Positions 19,134 to 28,284 are shown, counted from the stretch's first letter. The stretch is DNA of 64,000 nucleotides from Cupriavidus pauculus (GCF_008693385.1 NZ_CP044065.1:620001-684000), one strand, 5' to 3'. Notes: generated by a model not told the origin, from the letters alone. Translations and numbers: made by a program.

Positions 19134-21185
19134 ATGTCTGACGCGCAGTCGAAATTCCGCCGCCGGTTGATGCTCTACTACAGCCTCTTCACGCTGGGGC
19201 TGCTGGGCTTCGTCGCGATGATGGGGTTGCTCGAGCATTCCAATGCCGATGCGCTGTGGCTTGGGTATGTGTTCCTCTTCGTCACGATCGCGATCTATGC
19301 GTGCATCGGGCTGATCTGCCGAACTTCGGACCTCAACGAGTATTACGTCGCGGGGCGGCGCGTGCCGGCGATGTTCAACGGCATGGCGATTGCCGCGGAC
19401 TGGATGAGCGCGGCATCGTTCATCGGGCTCGCGGGCATTCTGTTTGCCTCGGGGTATGAGGGGCTGGCCTACGTGATGGGCTGGACCGGCGGCTATTGCC
19501 TCGTGGCGTTTCTGCTTGCGCCGTATCTGCGCAAGTATGGCGGCTACACGATTCCCGATTTCCTGGCGGCGCGGTATGGCAATGGCAAGCCGGGCGGCAA
19601 TCTGCCCGTGCGCGCGATCGCGGTGCTGGCGGCGTCGCTGTGTTCGTTCGTCTATCTGGTTGCGCAGATCCAGGGCGTGGGGCTCATCGTGACGCGCTTT
19701 ATCGGCGTGGAGTTCGCGGTCGGGGTGTTCTTCGGGCTGGCGGGCATTCTGGTGTGTTCGTTTCTCGGCGGCATGCGGGCGGTGACGTGGACGCAGGTGG
19801 CGCAGTACATCATGCTGATCGTCGCGTTTCTGCTGACCGTGTCGCTGATTGCCTGGAAGCATCATGGCGAGATCCTGCCGCAGGTCAGCTATGGGTCGCT
19901 GCTCAGTCAGCTGGACAGGCAGGAGCAGGCGCTCGAACAGTCGCCGGCCGAGATCCAGGTCCGCGAGATCTTTCGCCGGCAGGCGGGGGCACTCGACGAG
20001 CGGATCGCGCGTCTGCCGCAGTCGTTCGACGAAGAGCGCGCCGCGCTCGATGCGCGGCTGCTGGAGTTGCGGGTGCGGAATGCGCCGTTGCGCGAGATCA
20101 AGACCGTCGAGCGGGAGCGGGCGACGTTTCCGGTGGACGCGGCCGATGCGCTTCAGCAATGGACGCTGATGCGCGACGAGGCGCTGGCACGGAGCCAGCC
20201 CTCGACGCCGTCGACGGAGCCTTATCCGGCGGCGACCGAGGAGGAGCGCGCGACCAAGCGGCTGAACTTCGTGCTGCTGGTGTTCTGCCTGATGCTTGGG
20301 ACCGCGAGCCTGCCGCATATCCTGACGCGGCTCTATACGACGCCGTCGGTGCGCGAGAGCCGCAATTCGGTGGCGTGGGCGGTGTTCTGCATCGCGCTGC
20401 TATACGTCTCCGCGCCGACGCTGGCGGCGCTGGTCAAGTACGAGTTCTTTCACCATCTGGTGGGCACGTCGTATGGCGATCTGCCGCAGTGGGTCGTGCA
20501 GTGGCGCAAGGTGGATCCGCCCGTGTTCGGCATTCGGGATATGAACGGCGATGGCATCGTGCAGTGGGCCGAGGTGCTGATCCAGCCGGACATGATCGTG
20601 CTGGCGGCGCCGGAGATTGCCGGGTTGCCTTACGTGATTTCGGGTTTGATCGCGGCGGGCGCGCTGGCGGCGGCGCTGTCCACGGCCGACGGGCTGCTGC
20701 TGACGATCGCCAATGCGTTGTCGCACGACGTGTACTACCACATGGTCGATCGGCAGGCGAGTCATCAGCGGCGGGTGACGACGGCGAAGATCGTGCTGCT
20801 GGGGGTGGCGCTGTTTGCGTCGTACGTGACGTCGCTACGGCCGGGGAACATCCTGTTCCTGGTCGGCGCGGCGTTCTCGCTGGCGGCGTCGAGCTTCTTT
20901 CCGGTGCTGGTGCTGGCCATCTTCTGGCGGCGGACGACAGCGGCCGGGGCGGTGGCGGGGATGGCCACGGGACTGGCGGTCGCGGTCTATTACATTTTCG
21001 TCAACTATCCGTTCTTCACGCGCATCACGGGGATCTTCGGCAACCGCTGGTTCGGCGTGGACCCCATCGCGTCCGGGGCATTCGGCGTGCCGGCAGGCTT
21101 TGCCGCGGCCATCATCGTGAGCCTGATTACGCCAAGGAATGCACCGGTGATCGACCGGCTGGTGAGTTATCTTCGGCGCGGGTAG
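19134..21185 (+). CDS. Sodium:solute symporter, acetate permease-like (VC_2705 type)
   Basis: A 683-residue inner-membrane SSS transporter with about 13 helices. Signatures include DLNEYYVAGRRVPAMFNGMA, AADWMSAASFIGLAGILFA, the LSTADGLLLTIANALSHDVY helix and PGNILFLVGAAFSLAASSFF. A hydrophilic, charged insert of about 100 residues near 250-370 is typical of the VC_2705 subgroup and absent from E. coli ActP (549 residues). Position right after acs suggests acetate or another short-chain carboxylate as substrate. Confidence 0.9.
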   Translation: MSDAQSKFRRRLMLYYSLFTLGLLGFVAMMGLLEHSNADALWLGYVFLFVTIAIYACIGLICRTSDLNEYYVAGRRVPAMFNGMAIAADWMSAASFIGLAGILFASGYEGLAYVMGWTGGYCLVAFLLAPYLRKYGGYTIPDFLAARYGNGKPGGNLPVRAIAVLAASLCSFVYLVAQIQGVGLIVTRFIGVEFAVGVFFGLAGILVCSFLGGMRAVTWTQVAQYIMLIVAFLLTVSLIAWKHHGEILPQVSYGSLLSQLDRQEQALEQSPAEIQVREIFRRQAGALDERIARLPQSFDEERAALDARLLELRVRNAPLREIKTVERERATFPVDAADALQQWTLMRDEALARSQPSTPSTEPYPAATEEERATKRLNFVLLVFCLMLGTASLPHILTRLYTTPSVRESRNSVAWAVFCIALLYVSAPTLAALVKYEFFHHLVGTSYGDLPQWVVQWRKVDPPVFGIRDMNGDGIVQWAEVLIQPDMIVLAAPEIAGLPYVISGLIAAGALAAALSTADGLLLTIANALSHDVYYHMVDRQASHQRRVTTAKIVLLGVALFASYVTSLRPGNILFLVGAAFSLAASSFFPVLVLAIFWRRTTAAGAVAGMATGLAVAVYYIFVNYPFFTRITGIFGNRWFGVDPIASGAFGVPAGFAAAIIVSLITPRNAPVIDRLVSYLRRG

Positions 21186-21193
21186 GGCGCCTC

Positions 21194-21221
21194 TGGACAG
21201 CGCGAGTGGCTCTGCTATAAT
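21194..21221 (+). promoter_or_regulatory. Promoter of tRNA-Ser
   Basis: TGGACA at 21194-21199, a 16-base spacer and a perfect TATAAT at 21216-21221, ending 12 bases before the tRNA. Confidence 0.7.
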
Positions 21222-21233
21222 CGCGGACTTCCC

Positions 21234-21324
21234 GGAGAGATGGATGAGTGGTTTAAGTCGCACGCCTGGAAAGCGTGTATAGGTTAATAGCCTATCGGGG
21301 GTTCGAATCCCCCTCTCTCCGCCA
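21234..21324 (+). tRNA. tRNA-Ser (GGA)
   Basis: A 91-base class II tRNA starting GGAGAGATGGATGAGTGGTT, anticodon loop CTGGAAA (anticodon GGA), long variable arm, ending CTCTCTCCGCCA with encoded CCA. tRNA-Ser genes are frequent integration sites; the next 3.2 kb is a run of orphan genes. No second copy of its 3' end was found within the window. Confidence 0.97.
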
Positions 21325-21521
21325 GATACCCTTCCTAGCAAGTCCTTCACTGTCCCGCAAAATCCCCGTCAATCCCGCCAAATATGGGATTTGTGGGGTA
21401 ACGCTTGTCTCGGGACGTTCTTCGCCGGCTTACATAACTTCGGCGTGCGCGCACGCATCGCAGGGCGCCTAAGGCGATTAGACTTCGCGAGTCTTTTGGC
21501 GTGCAGTGGCAAGAGGTATTG
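21325..21521. other. Intergenic gap after tRNA-Ser
   Basis: 197 bases with lower GC than the core genome, including an inverted pair ATCCC...GGGAT and several stop codons in all frames. No integrase remnant is recognisable. Confidence 0.5.
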
Positions 21522-22187
21522 CTAGCGCAGCGATCGCATATACTCGTCCAGGCGCCTGCGGTATTCATGCTGCGATATCGCCGGCCCGACAGCTATTGCG
21601 TCACCGTCGGCGCGGAATCTCGTCTCCACAAAGCCGAATAGGCTGCTCGATTCGACGTGCCCATATTGGCTGACAATCGTGAACTTATCGGCCAGCGGGC
21701 TGATCGTCGGCGCCCAACAGGCCCGCGTCAGCTTGCGACCTTGGAACAGTTCGGCGGCCTGCATATTCGGTGCGGCGGCGATGGGCAGACTGCAGGGAAC
21801 GTGAGAGTAGAGTACATAGATCATGTCGTCCCGCCTAATAACGTCGCCCGGCGATACATTGCCCCCACCGCGACTGAATACGTATCCCGTGATCTCGGTT
21901 GATTTAGCCGGAGCTGCGACGCCGGCGTGGCAACGCTGCCACACGCGCTGATAGCCGTAATCACTTTCCTTTCCATAACACCATCCCGCCTTTTTAAGGC
22001 GGGTGATAACGGCGTCTCGTTGATCGCACGCACGCATCGTGGCAGGGTCGTCTCCAGATCCTCCGCGGCATCGGTCGTTCAATCGCTCCGCCTGTTCGAA
22101 TAGCTGTGCTTCCGGATACTCGCTCCGGCCGTGGGCCGAGGGTGCGGCAAGCACGATCACGGCAAACAACGCAGCAAGGGTTCTCAT
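21522..22187 (-). CDS. Secreted protein of unknown function (LprI-like N-terminus)
   Basis: A 221-residue protein with a Sec signal peptide (MRTLAALFAVIVLAAPSAHG). The start was chosen for that signal; the frame is open to 22262. Residues ~30-75 carry cysteines in the arrangement seen in LprI-like/DUF1311 segments (LNDRCRGGSGDD, ACDQRDAVITRLKKAGWCYG). The remaining 140 residues match nothing recognised. It is probably periplasmic and disulfide-bonded. First gene of the putative island behind tRNA-Ser; no partner genes are evident. Confidence 0.65.
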   Translation of the reverse strand: MRTLAALFAVIVLAAPSAHGRSEYPEAQLFEQAERLNDRCRGGSGDDPATMRACDQRDAVITRLKKAGWCYGKESDYGYQRVWQRCHAGVAAPAKSTEITGYVFSRGGGNVSPGDVIRRDDMIYVLYSHVPCSLPIAAAPNMQAAELFQGRKLTRACWAPTISPLADKFTIVSQYGHVESSSLFGFVETRFRADGDAIAVGPAISQHEYRRRLDEYMRSLR

Positions 22188-22346
22188 AGTGAGTGGGGGG
22201 AGCGTATAGATGATGCCGAAACAGGACTTCGAGTGGCGAGCCGGGATGTCCGAGATGGACATCGGATCGGACAGGTGAACGCGGTTTCAGCCTCTCCGGA
22301 ACGATCGAAATTCGATTCTGCTGACGCAGAATTCTGCGCGACGGGT

Positions 22347-22631
22347 TCAGTCCTGCTCGTCGGCCGGTGCCTCGACGGACAAGTCGATAGCCGCACCAAT
22401 CTCCCGCATACGCGCTAGCACGCGTTCTAACTCTTCATCGGACAGCGCCAGCCGCGCCGCGCCAAAGAACAGCATCTGTGGCGCCATCTCGCGCGGCTGA
22501 GCGCCGCCGGTGTACTTGCGCCATTGCTGGCCGCCGGCCACGCCGAATAGGTCGGCCATTTCTTCGCCGGTGCGTCCGAGGTCGTTCTTCAGGCGTTGGA
22601 AGTCTGCTGCTTTGGGAGGGGAATAGCGCAT
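22347..22631 (-). CDS. Small XRE-like helix-turn-helix protein
   Basis: A 94-residue protein resembling a Cro/XRE-type DNA-binding fold: FQRLKNDLGRTGEEMADLFG followed by QQWRKYTGGAQPREMAPQML, then a helical C-terminus. Proteins of this size and pattern are common in prophages and islands of Burkholderiaceae. A hairpin lies directly upstream of its ATG, with AAAGG, a possible Shine-Dalgarno, in or beside the loop. No neighbouring target gene is evident. Confidence 0.6.
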   Translation of the reverse strand: MRYSPPKAADFQRLKNDLGRTGEEMADLFGVAGGQQWRKYTGGAQPREMAPQMLFFGAARLALSDEELERVLARMREIGAAIDLSVEAPADEQD

Positions 22632-22633
22632 AG

Positions 22634-22655
22634 GAAAAAGCCGCCTTTCGGCGGG
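22634..22655 (-). terminator. Hairpin with T run abutting the HTH gene start
   Basis: On the minus strand CCGCC-GAAA-GGCGG is followed by CTTTTTCC and then, within three bases, the ATG of the HTH gene at 22631. It has terminator form but sits on the ribosome-binding site, so it may end transcription from upstream or limit translation. Confidence 0.5.
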
Positions 22656-22889
22656 TCCGGGACTCTCAATGGAGAAAGATTTTTGCTACCCTGATGCCCG
22701 CCGCCAGTAGGCCGGTGGCGTACACAACTGGCATCCAGGGCGTTCTCGGTGCATCTTGGCTGCCTCAGCGTTTTAAACCGCTCGGGCCTTTTGCTTCGCC
22801 AAGCTATCTACGTTCTCAAGTCACCGCGTACAGCATCCTGTGGGAGTTGACCCGTCGCGAGTCACCCCGTTTGCCATTAGCTGTCTCTG

Positions 22890-23252
22890 TCAATTGCATC
22901 CGTAGGGGCCGCACTGCCGGCTGAAGCTGCGGCCATGCGAATCGGTTCCGTAGGTGCTGGTGTAGCCGTTCCCATAGTTCTGCGTCGTGCTGTTCCAGCT
23001 ATTACCATTGGATGCCGTCCCCGTGGTATGGGTGCTGTTGCCGTAATGCTGCGAAGACTGATTCCATGACGAACCGGTTTGCGCGTTGTAGCCGTTCATC
23101 GTGGTCACGTTGCCCATGCGATTGACCTGATACGAATTTCCCGAGCTATCGTTGCAGGTGTACATGTTCTGAGAGCCGAAGCAGGCTGCCCATGTGGGCG
23201 TGGCAACGAGGAATGCCATCACGGCCGCCGCCGTGCTTCTCATGAGGTTCAT
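22890..23252 (-). CDS. Small secreted Asn/Ser/Thr/Gly-rich protein
   Basis: A 120-residue protein with a signal peptide (MNLMRSTAAAVMAFLVATPT, cleavage near TWA). The mature part begins CFGSQNMYTCND and continues with repeats such as SSWNQSSQHYGNSTHTTGT and GNSWNSTTQNYGNGYTS, ending CGPYGCN. Two cysteine pairs flank the repeats. The composition (Asn, Ser, Thr, Tyr, Gly) contrasts with the Ala/Arg-rich neighbours and suggests transfer. Function is unknown. The start was chosen for the signal; the frame is open to 23369. Confidence 0.6.
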   Translation of the reverse strand: MNLMRSTAAAVMAFLVATPTWAACFGSQNMYTCNDSSGNSYQVNRMGNVTTMNGYNAQTGSSWNQSSQHYGNSTHTTGTASNGNSWNSTTQNYGNGYTSTYGTDSHGRSFSRQCGPYGCN

Positions 23253-23516
23253 CTTTATACCCGTCCAAATCGTTACCGCGACTGCGACCTGTAAACCTAT
23301 CTTGGTTCGTGCAAGTACTGTCGTTTCTCCGCGGCAAGGCGGCAATCCCTCTTTGGAGGTAGCGGCCATGCTCGCCGGCCCATATTGATGTCGTGGCGAA
23401 CGTCGTCTAGCATGGGGTTAGCGCATCGCATCGGTGCGACTTCGCGTTGCCTCTTCCACAGCCCGCCATGAGCGGGCTTTCGCACATTCGGCTTATGAAA
23501 CGTGGAAGGATGACGA

Positions 23517-23741
23517 ATGGAAAAGGGAAGAGCGTATCGGCGGGCGCAGATTGCGCGGTTGAAGGCGAAGCGGCGGGGCTATCACGGCGGTGCGCGAGAT
23601 GCGCGCGAGTTGGGGCGATGGGTGGGGGCGGCGGCCGTCTGTAGTTGCTGGATGTGTGGCAATCCGCGGCGGCATTTTGGTGAGCGGACGATTCAGGAGC
23701 GGCGATTCGAGCAGCGGATGGGCCTGGGGTTTGGGTCGTAG
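23517..23741 (+). CDS. Small conserved protein with CSCWMCGNPR motif
   Basis: A 74-residue very basic protein: an N-terminal KGRAYRRAQIARLKAKRRGY stretch, then CSCWMCGNPRRHFGERTIQE. I recognise this as a small widespread bacterial family without known function, often found singly near mobile regions. The C-x-C-x2-C cluster could bind zinc and the basic head could bind nucleic acid; this is inference. The gene is flanked by two hairpins (23464-23482 and 23786-23810). Confidence 0.7.
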   Translation: MEKGRAYRRAQIARLKAKRRGYHGGARDARELGRWVGAAAVCSCWMCGNPRRHFGERTIQERRFEQRMGLGFGS

Positions 23742-23785
23742 CGGTAGTATTTCGTATCTCGCCGCGACGGGCGGCTGCGTGTCCA

Positions 23786-23810
23786 AATGCCCGCGCAAGC
23801 GGGCATTGTC
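23786..23810 (+). terminator. Terminator after the CSCWMCGNPR gene
   Basis: Perfect 9-bp stem AATGCCCGC / GCGGGCATT with a GCAA tetraloop, followed by GTCGTTT. It lies 44 bases beyond the stop. Confidence 0.65.
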
Positions 23811-23834
23811 GTTTCTGGATGCGCGGCGCCGTCC

Positions 23835-24476
23835 TTATGCCGGAGGGTCCTGCTTCGTCTTGGATGTCGATCTTGGTTTTCTGGACCTGTTCGTTGCGGC
23901 GAACGTGTCGACTTCGTCGGCGTTGATCTGGAGCCAGACGTTTCTGTCGCGGATGAGGTTGAAGCTTGTGTAGCCGCCCCTGCGCAATGGCGCGAGTGCG
24001 GCGGCGAGGCTTTTGCGGACCTTGGGGCAGCGCCACATGGCCAGCGTGCGGGGGTCTACCCCTTCGAAGGGTTTGTCGATGGCGCGATTTGCGAGCCGTC
24101 GTCTGGCGGCGGCGACCTCGTTGGGAGGCAGGCCGCGCAGATGTCGCAGGAACCAGATCAGTCCGCACATCGGCGCGGCGAGCAGAAGCAGGACGCTGAC
24201 GGTTGCTACTTCGCTGCTCGCGCGCGTGCCAAACGAGGTCTTCCGCGTTTCGTCTTCCACTTGCAGAAACCTGACGCCGAAGTATCCCGGCTTTACGCCC
24301 CTGTGGACCTCCACGCGTAACCGCTTCGTATTGCCGTGGACCGCTGACATCACGGCCGTGAACAAGTCGGTGACGGCCACCAGGGCCGGCACGAGAACGA
24401 TGGTATTGGCGTGGCGGCGTGCGGGCACGGGGCCGTCGTAGAAGACCTGAAAGACTTCGATTTCTCGCGTGGCCAT
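23835..24476 (-). CDS. Hypothetical protein with one transmembrane segment
   Basis: A 213-residue protein. Residues 1-85 contain IEVFQVFYDGPVPARRHANT and a basic stretch; one hydrophobic segment (EVATVSVLLLLAAPMCGLIW) lies near residues 88-110; the C-terminal half is basic (FNLIRDRNVWLQINADEVDT) and ends SRKPRSTSKTKQDPPA. No family is recognised. It is the last gene of the orphan patch behind tRNA-Ser and ends 112 bases from the stop of poxB's neighbour strand region. It could belong to a decayed phage or island. Confidence 0.55.
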   Translation of the reverse strand: MATREIEVFQVFYDGPVPARRHANTIVLVPALVAVTDLFTAVMSAVHGNTKRLRVEVHRGVKPGYFGVRFLQVEDETRKTSFGTRASSEVATVSVLLLLAAPMCGLIWFLRHLRGLPPNEVAAARRRLANRAIDKPFEGVDPRTLAMWRCPKVRKSLAAALAPLRRGGYTSFNLIRDRNVWLQINADEVDTFAATNRSRKPRSTSKTKQDPPA

Positions 24477-24588
24477 CGGTGGGCGCCTTTGGAATGTCGG
24501 AAGCCCGATGATGATCGTGGCCGCACTATGCGGCTATCGGAATGCGGCCATTTTTCGCGCGAGTCTTCCGACAAGGGCCCGGCAGGCA

Positions 24589-26319
24589 CTACCGCAGCAG
24601 ATTCGTTTTCGCCAACTCCACCAGTTCGTCCGCGCGGCCGTTCATGACGGCCTTCAGGGCCCACAGGCTGAAGCCCTTGACCTGTTCGGCCTTCAGTGCG
24701 GGCGGCATCGCCAGTTCCTGCGTGTTCGTGACCACGTCGAGCAGGGCGGGGCCGTCGTGTTGCAGCATCGCGTCGATGGCGGCCGGGAGGTCGCGCGGGT
24801 CTTCCACGCGCTGGCCCCAGATGCCGATGGCGCGGGCCATGGCACCGAAGTCTGGATTGTCGAGGGCGGTGCCGGTCTCCAGCAGGCCCGCGGCTTTCAT
24901 TTCCAATGCGACGAAGCCCAGCACGCTGTTGTTGAAGATCACGACCTTCACGGGCAGCTTCTGCTGAGTGAGCGTGAGGAAGTCGCCCATCATCATCGCA
25001 AAGCCGCCGTCGCCGGACATGCTGATGATCTGGCGGCCGGGATAGGCCGATTGCGCGCCGATGGCCTGCGGCAGGGCGTTGGCCATCGAGCCGTGCGCGA
25101 GCGAGCCGATCAGCCGGCGCTTGCCGTTCATGCGCAGATAGCGGGCCGCCCAGATCGTCGGGGTGCCGACGTCGAACGTGAAGACGGCATCTTCCGACGC
25201 CTTCTCGCTCAGTAGCCGCGCGACATGCTGCGGGTGGATCGGCTTGCGGCCGCTGTCGCCGCTGGCCAGGTCGTCGAGCTCCTTGCGCGCGCTGCGATAG
25301 TGGCGCACGCACGCATCGAGGTATGTGGTGTCGGTCTTCGCGGTCAGCAACGGTTGCAGCGCATCGAGCGTGGCGCCGACATCGCCGACGAGGCCGAGAT
25401 CGAGTCGCGTGCGCCGGCCCAGATTCTCCGCGCGGACATCGATCTGGATGACCCTCGCATGCGACGGATAGAACTGCCGATACGGGAAATCGGTCCCGAG
25501 CATCAGCAGCGTGTCGCAGTTCTCCATCGCGTGATAGCCCGAGCTGAAGCCGATCAGCCCGGTCATGCCGACATCGTACGGATTGTCGTACTCGATGTAT
25601 TCCTTGCCGCCCAGCGCATGCACGATGGGCGCCTTCAGCGTTTCGGCAAGACGCACGACCTGATCGTGGCTGCCCGCGCAGCCTCGCCCGCACAGCATCG
25701 TGACCTTGCCGCTGTCCGCGAGCATCTGCGCCAGCGTGGTCAGCGACGCCTGGTCGGGTACGACCACCGGCTCTTTCGGGATCAGTGCGGCCGGCGCGGA
25801 CATGCCTGCGGACACCTGCCGCAGCGCCACGTCGCCGGGAATCACGACGACCGCGACGCCGCGCTTGCCGACGGCCGTGCGGATGGCCGTCTCCAGCACA
25901 CCGGGCAACTGATCGACGCTCGTGACGAGCTCGCAGTAGTGACTGCATTCGCGGAACAGGTTCTCCGGATGCGTCTCCTGAAAATAGTTGCGGCCGATCT
26001 CGGCACTCGGAATATGCGCGGCGATCGCCAGCACCGGCACCCGCGATCGATGGCAATCGAACAGGCCGTTGATCAGATGCAGGTTGCCCGGCCCGCAACT
26101 GCCCGCGCACACGGCGAGGTCGCCGGTCAGATGCGCCTCGGCGCCCGCGGCAAATGCGGCCGCTTCTTCATGGCGCGTGTGGATCCAGTCGATGTCCTCG
26201 CGTTTGCGCAACGATTCCGTAATGCCGTTGAGGCTGTCGCCGACGACGCCATAGATGCGCTGTACACCGGCATTGGCGAGGACGGCGGTGATGAGATCGG
26301 CTGCGAGGGTGGCGGGCAT
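24589..26319 (-). CDS. poxB: Ubiquinone-dependent pyruvate dehydrogenase (pyruvate oxidase)
   Basis: A 576-residue thiamine-diphosphate enzyme that oxidatively decarboxylates pyruvate to acetate and CO2, passing electrons to ubiquinone. It has the N-terminal TPP half ([38 protein letters not shown]), a central FAD-type domain and the C-terminal TPP motif [12 protein letters not shown] with NN about 30 residues on. Length matches E. coli PoxB (572). The start at 26319 has an AAGGAG ribosome-binding site; the frame is open to 26424. The acetate produced could feed acs, which lies 5.6 kb away. Confidence 0.92.
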   Translation of the reverse strand: MPATLAADLITAVLANAGVQRIYGVVGDSLNGITESLRKREDIDWIHTRHEEAAAFAAGAEAHLTGDLAVCAGSCGPGNLHLINGLFDCHRSRVPVLAIAAHIPSAEIGRNYFQETHPENLFRECSHYCELVTSVDQLPGVLETAIRTAVGKRGVAVVVIPGDVALRQVSAGMSAPAALIPKEPVVVPDQASLTTLAQMLADSGKVTMLCGRGCAGSHDQVVRLAETLKAPIVHALGGKEYIEYDNPYDVGMTGLIGFSSGYHAMENCDTLLMLGTDFPYRQFYPSHARVIQIDVRAENLGRRTRLDLGLVGDVGATLDALQPLLTAKTDTTYLDACVRHYRSARKELDDLASGDSGRKPIHPQHVARLLSEKASEDAVFTFDVGTPTIWAARYLRMNGKRRLIGSLAHGSMANALPQAIGAQSAYPGRQIISMSGDGGFAMMMGDFLTLTQQKLPVKVVIFNNSVLGFVALEMKAAGLLETGTALDNPDFGAMARAIGIWGQRVEDPRDLPAAIDAMLQHDGPALLDVVTNTQELAMPPALKAEQVKGFSLWALKAVMNGRADELVELAKTNLLR

Positions 26320-26501
26320 GCTGGCTCCTTGATGACTGGCAATCGACGGTGTGCGGCAAAGGTGGTCTGGAAGTGTCGACGCGCGGGGGCGCGCCGGAGT
26401 TCCGTACCGGCGTCCCGCCCGCACGATGTTTCACTGTAGTGCCTGCCGAGGCGGTTCGTTGTCGCGTGTGGGACGCATTGGCCGTAAAGCGTGCCGGACA
26501 T

Positions 26502-26535
26502 AAAAAAAGCGGGCTTTTCGCGAAGCCCGCTTTTT
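26502..26535. terminator. Bidirectional terminator between the OxlT-like gene and poxB
   Basis: AAAAAAAGCGGGCTT-TTCGC-GAAGCCCGCTTTTT. The 10-bp stem is flanked by A and T runs. It lies just beyond the OxlT-like stop and 180 bases before poxB, so the two are separate transcripts. Confidence 0.9.
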
Positions 26536-26557
26536 GTCTGGATTGCCGCCTGCAGTA

Positions 26558-27880
26558 TCAGGCGCCCACGCGTGCCCCCGCCGATGTGGTGGCCGCCTCC
26601 GAGGCGAACAGCCGTTTCGACGATGCCACGTGGCTGGCCAGCACCGGTCTCAGTACCGTGAAGGCGAGGAAGGCCGCGGTCAGGTCCATCGCGGCGACGG
26701 TGTAGAGCACCGTCGACCACGTGCCCGTGGCTTCCATCATCAGGTTGCCGATCGGCACGAACAGTGCGCCAATGCCCTTCGCCGTGTAGAGCACGCCGTA
26801 GATCTTGCCGATGTGCTTGGTGCCGAATGCATCGCCGGCCAGCGCGGAGAACAGCGAGTACACCTCGCCCCACGCCAGGAACACGACGCCGGACAGGATC
26901 AGGAACGCGTACGGATTGCTGCCCCAGTAGCCAAGCGCGATGATGCCGAAGCCTTCGAGCGTGAACGCGATGACCATCGTTTTCTCTCGGCCGATGTTGT
27001 CCGAGATCCAGCCGAACAGCGGGCGCGAGATACCGTTCATGATGCGGTCCAGCATCAGCGCGAGGGGCAGCGCGGCCATCACGAAGAAGTGCAGGTCGAC
27101 CTGGAACTCCTTGACGCCGAGGTCCTTCGCGATGACGCCGAGCTGCGCCACGGCCATCATGCCGCCCGTGACCACGAGCACGAACATGACGAGCATCAGC
27201 CAGAACAGCTTGGTGCTCATGGCCTCCTTGAGCGTGTAGTCGCGCGTGGCCTGTGCCAGCTTGCTCGATGCGCGGACCTCGGTAGCCTTCGGTGCACGCA
27301 GGAACCAGGCCGCGACGAACGCGATGGAGCCCTGCAGCAGCCCGAAGAACAGGAAGGTTTCCTGGTAGCCGGCCGATTCGATCATCGACGCGATGGGCAG
27401 GATCGTCGCCGCGGAGCCGGCGCCGTAGCCGCCCGCCGTGAGGCCGACCGCGAGACCGCGCCGGTCCGGGAACCATTTGAGCGCGTTGTTGATACAGGTG
27501 GCGTAGATCGAGCCCACGCCGATACCGCCGACGGCCGCGCCGATATAGAAGCCCATGAGCGTGGTGGCCTGCGCGTTGATGACCCATGCCGTGCCGATCA
27601 TGATGGCGCCGAACGCGACCATCAGCCGTGGCCCGAACTTGTCGATAAAGTAGCCCTCGATCGGTGCCAGCCACGTCTGCACGAGTACGAACAGCGTGAA
27701 GGCGACCTGGATCTGTGCGCGGGGCCAGCCGTAGGTTTCCTCGATTTCCGGGACGAACAGCGTCCAGGCGTACTGGATGTTGGCCGTGGCCACCATGCAG
27801 ACCACGCCCGCGATCAGCTGGAGCCACCGCTTGTTGTCCGTTGGCTGGTTGGGGGAGAGCGTTGCCGATGCGTTATTCAT
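26558..27880 (-). CDS. MFS transporter, oxalate/formate antiporter family (OxlT-like)
   Basis: A 440-residue major-facilitator protein with twelve helices. It matches the OFA (oxalate:formate antiporter) subfamily: NIQYAWTLFVPEIEETYGWP at the first helix, IDKFGPRLMVAFGAIMIG as the loop 2-3 motif, and LYTAKGIGALFVPIGN in helix 11, where OxlT has its substrate-binding lysine. It probably exchanges a small carboxylate; with no formyl-CoA transferase or oxalyl-CoA decarboxylase gene nearby, oxalate is not certain. AGGAG lies about 10 bases before the ATG. The upstream region is unusual. Confidence 0.85.
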   Translation of the reverse strand: MNNASATLSPNQPTDNKRWLQLIAGVVCMVATANIQYAWTLFVPEIEETYGWPRAQIQVAFTLFVLVQTWLAPIEGYFIDKFGPRLMVAFGAIMIGTAWVINAQATTLMGFYIGAAVGGIGVGSIYATCINNALKWFPDRRGLAVGLTAGGYGAGSAATILPIASMIESAGYQETFLFFGLLQGSIAFVAAWFLRAPKATEVRASSKLAQATRDYTLKEAMSTKLFWLMLVMFVLVVTGGMMAVAQLGVIAKDLGVKEFQVDLHFFVMAALPLALMLDRIMNGISRPLFGWISDNIGREKTMVIAFTLEGFGIIALGYWGSNPYAFLILSGVVFLAWGEVYSLFSALAGDAFGTKHIGKIYGVLYTAKGIGALFVPIGNLMMEATGTWSTVLYTVAAMDLTAAFLAFTVLRPVLASHVASSKRLFASEAATTSAGARVGA

Positions 27881-28253
27881 GTCTCGATGTCTCCTATATT
27901 GATGGCGATAACCGTTGATTAATCGGCATCAATCGGAAGACGATCGAAAACCAATCGAAATCAATCGGGAATTCGCACGCGAAGTAAATCGCGGCAAACG
28001 CCTTTTATGTGGGTGCATAGGAATTGCCGATCCCTCTCGCATTGCAGGCAAAACGGTGTCCTGGCCACTCCATTGGGTGGCTGTTGCCTTCTCGCGGGTG
28101 CAGCATTAACAAAATGCGTGGGGAACGGCTACACAGTATGTGATATACCAGCGAAGAGCAAGATAAAGCCGTGGCAGGGTTTTCACCAAATGAGGGGATT
28201 ATTCCGCGATTAAATGGATATTATCCGTTCACGCCGTTACGGAATAAATTGGC

Positions 28254-28284
28254 AAAAAAAATGCCCGCGGGCCGGCCTGCGGGC
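28254..28284 (-). terminator. Rho-independent terminator in the oxlT-like leader
   Basis: On the minus strand GCCCGC (28279-28284) pairs with GCGGGC (28263-28268), with inner GGCC pairing possible, followed by AT and eight consecutive T-forming bases. It lies 374 bases upstream of the OxlT-like start and could be an attenuator or the end of a small RNA. Confidence 0.65.

Noticed and set aside
22694..22924. 76-codon plus-strand ORF
   Set aside because: No ribosome-binding site, no recognisable composition bias or motif, and it overlaps the end of the secreted-protein gene on the other strand.
23464..23482. GCCCGC/GCGGGC hairpin followed by TTT on the plus strand
   Set aside because: It has the shape of a weak terminator, but no plus-strand gene ends before it, so it was not listed as a feature.
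21325..24590. Integrase or attachment-site repeat for an island at tRNA-Ser
   Set aside because: No tyrosine-recombinase motif and no second copy of the tRNA 3' end were found, so the island remains an inference and no att sites are annotated.
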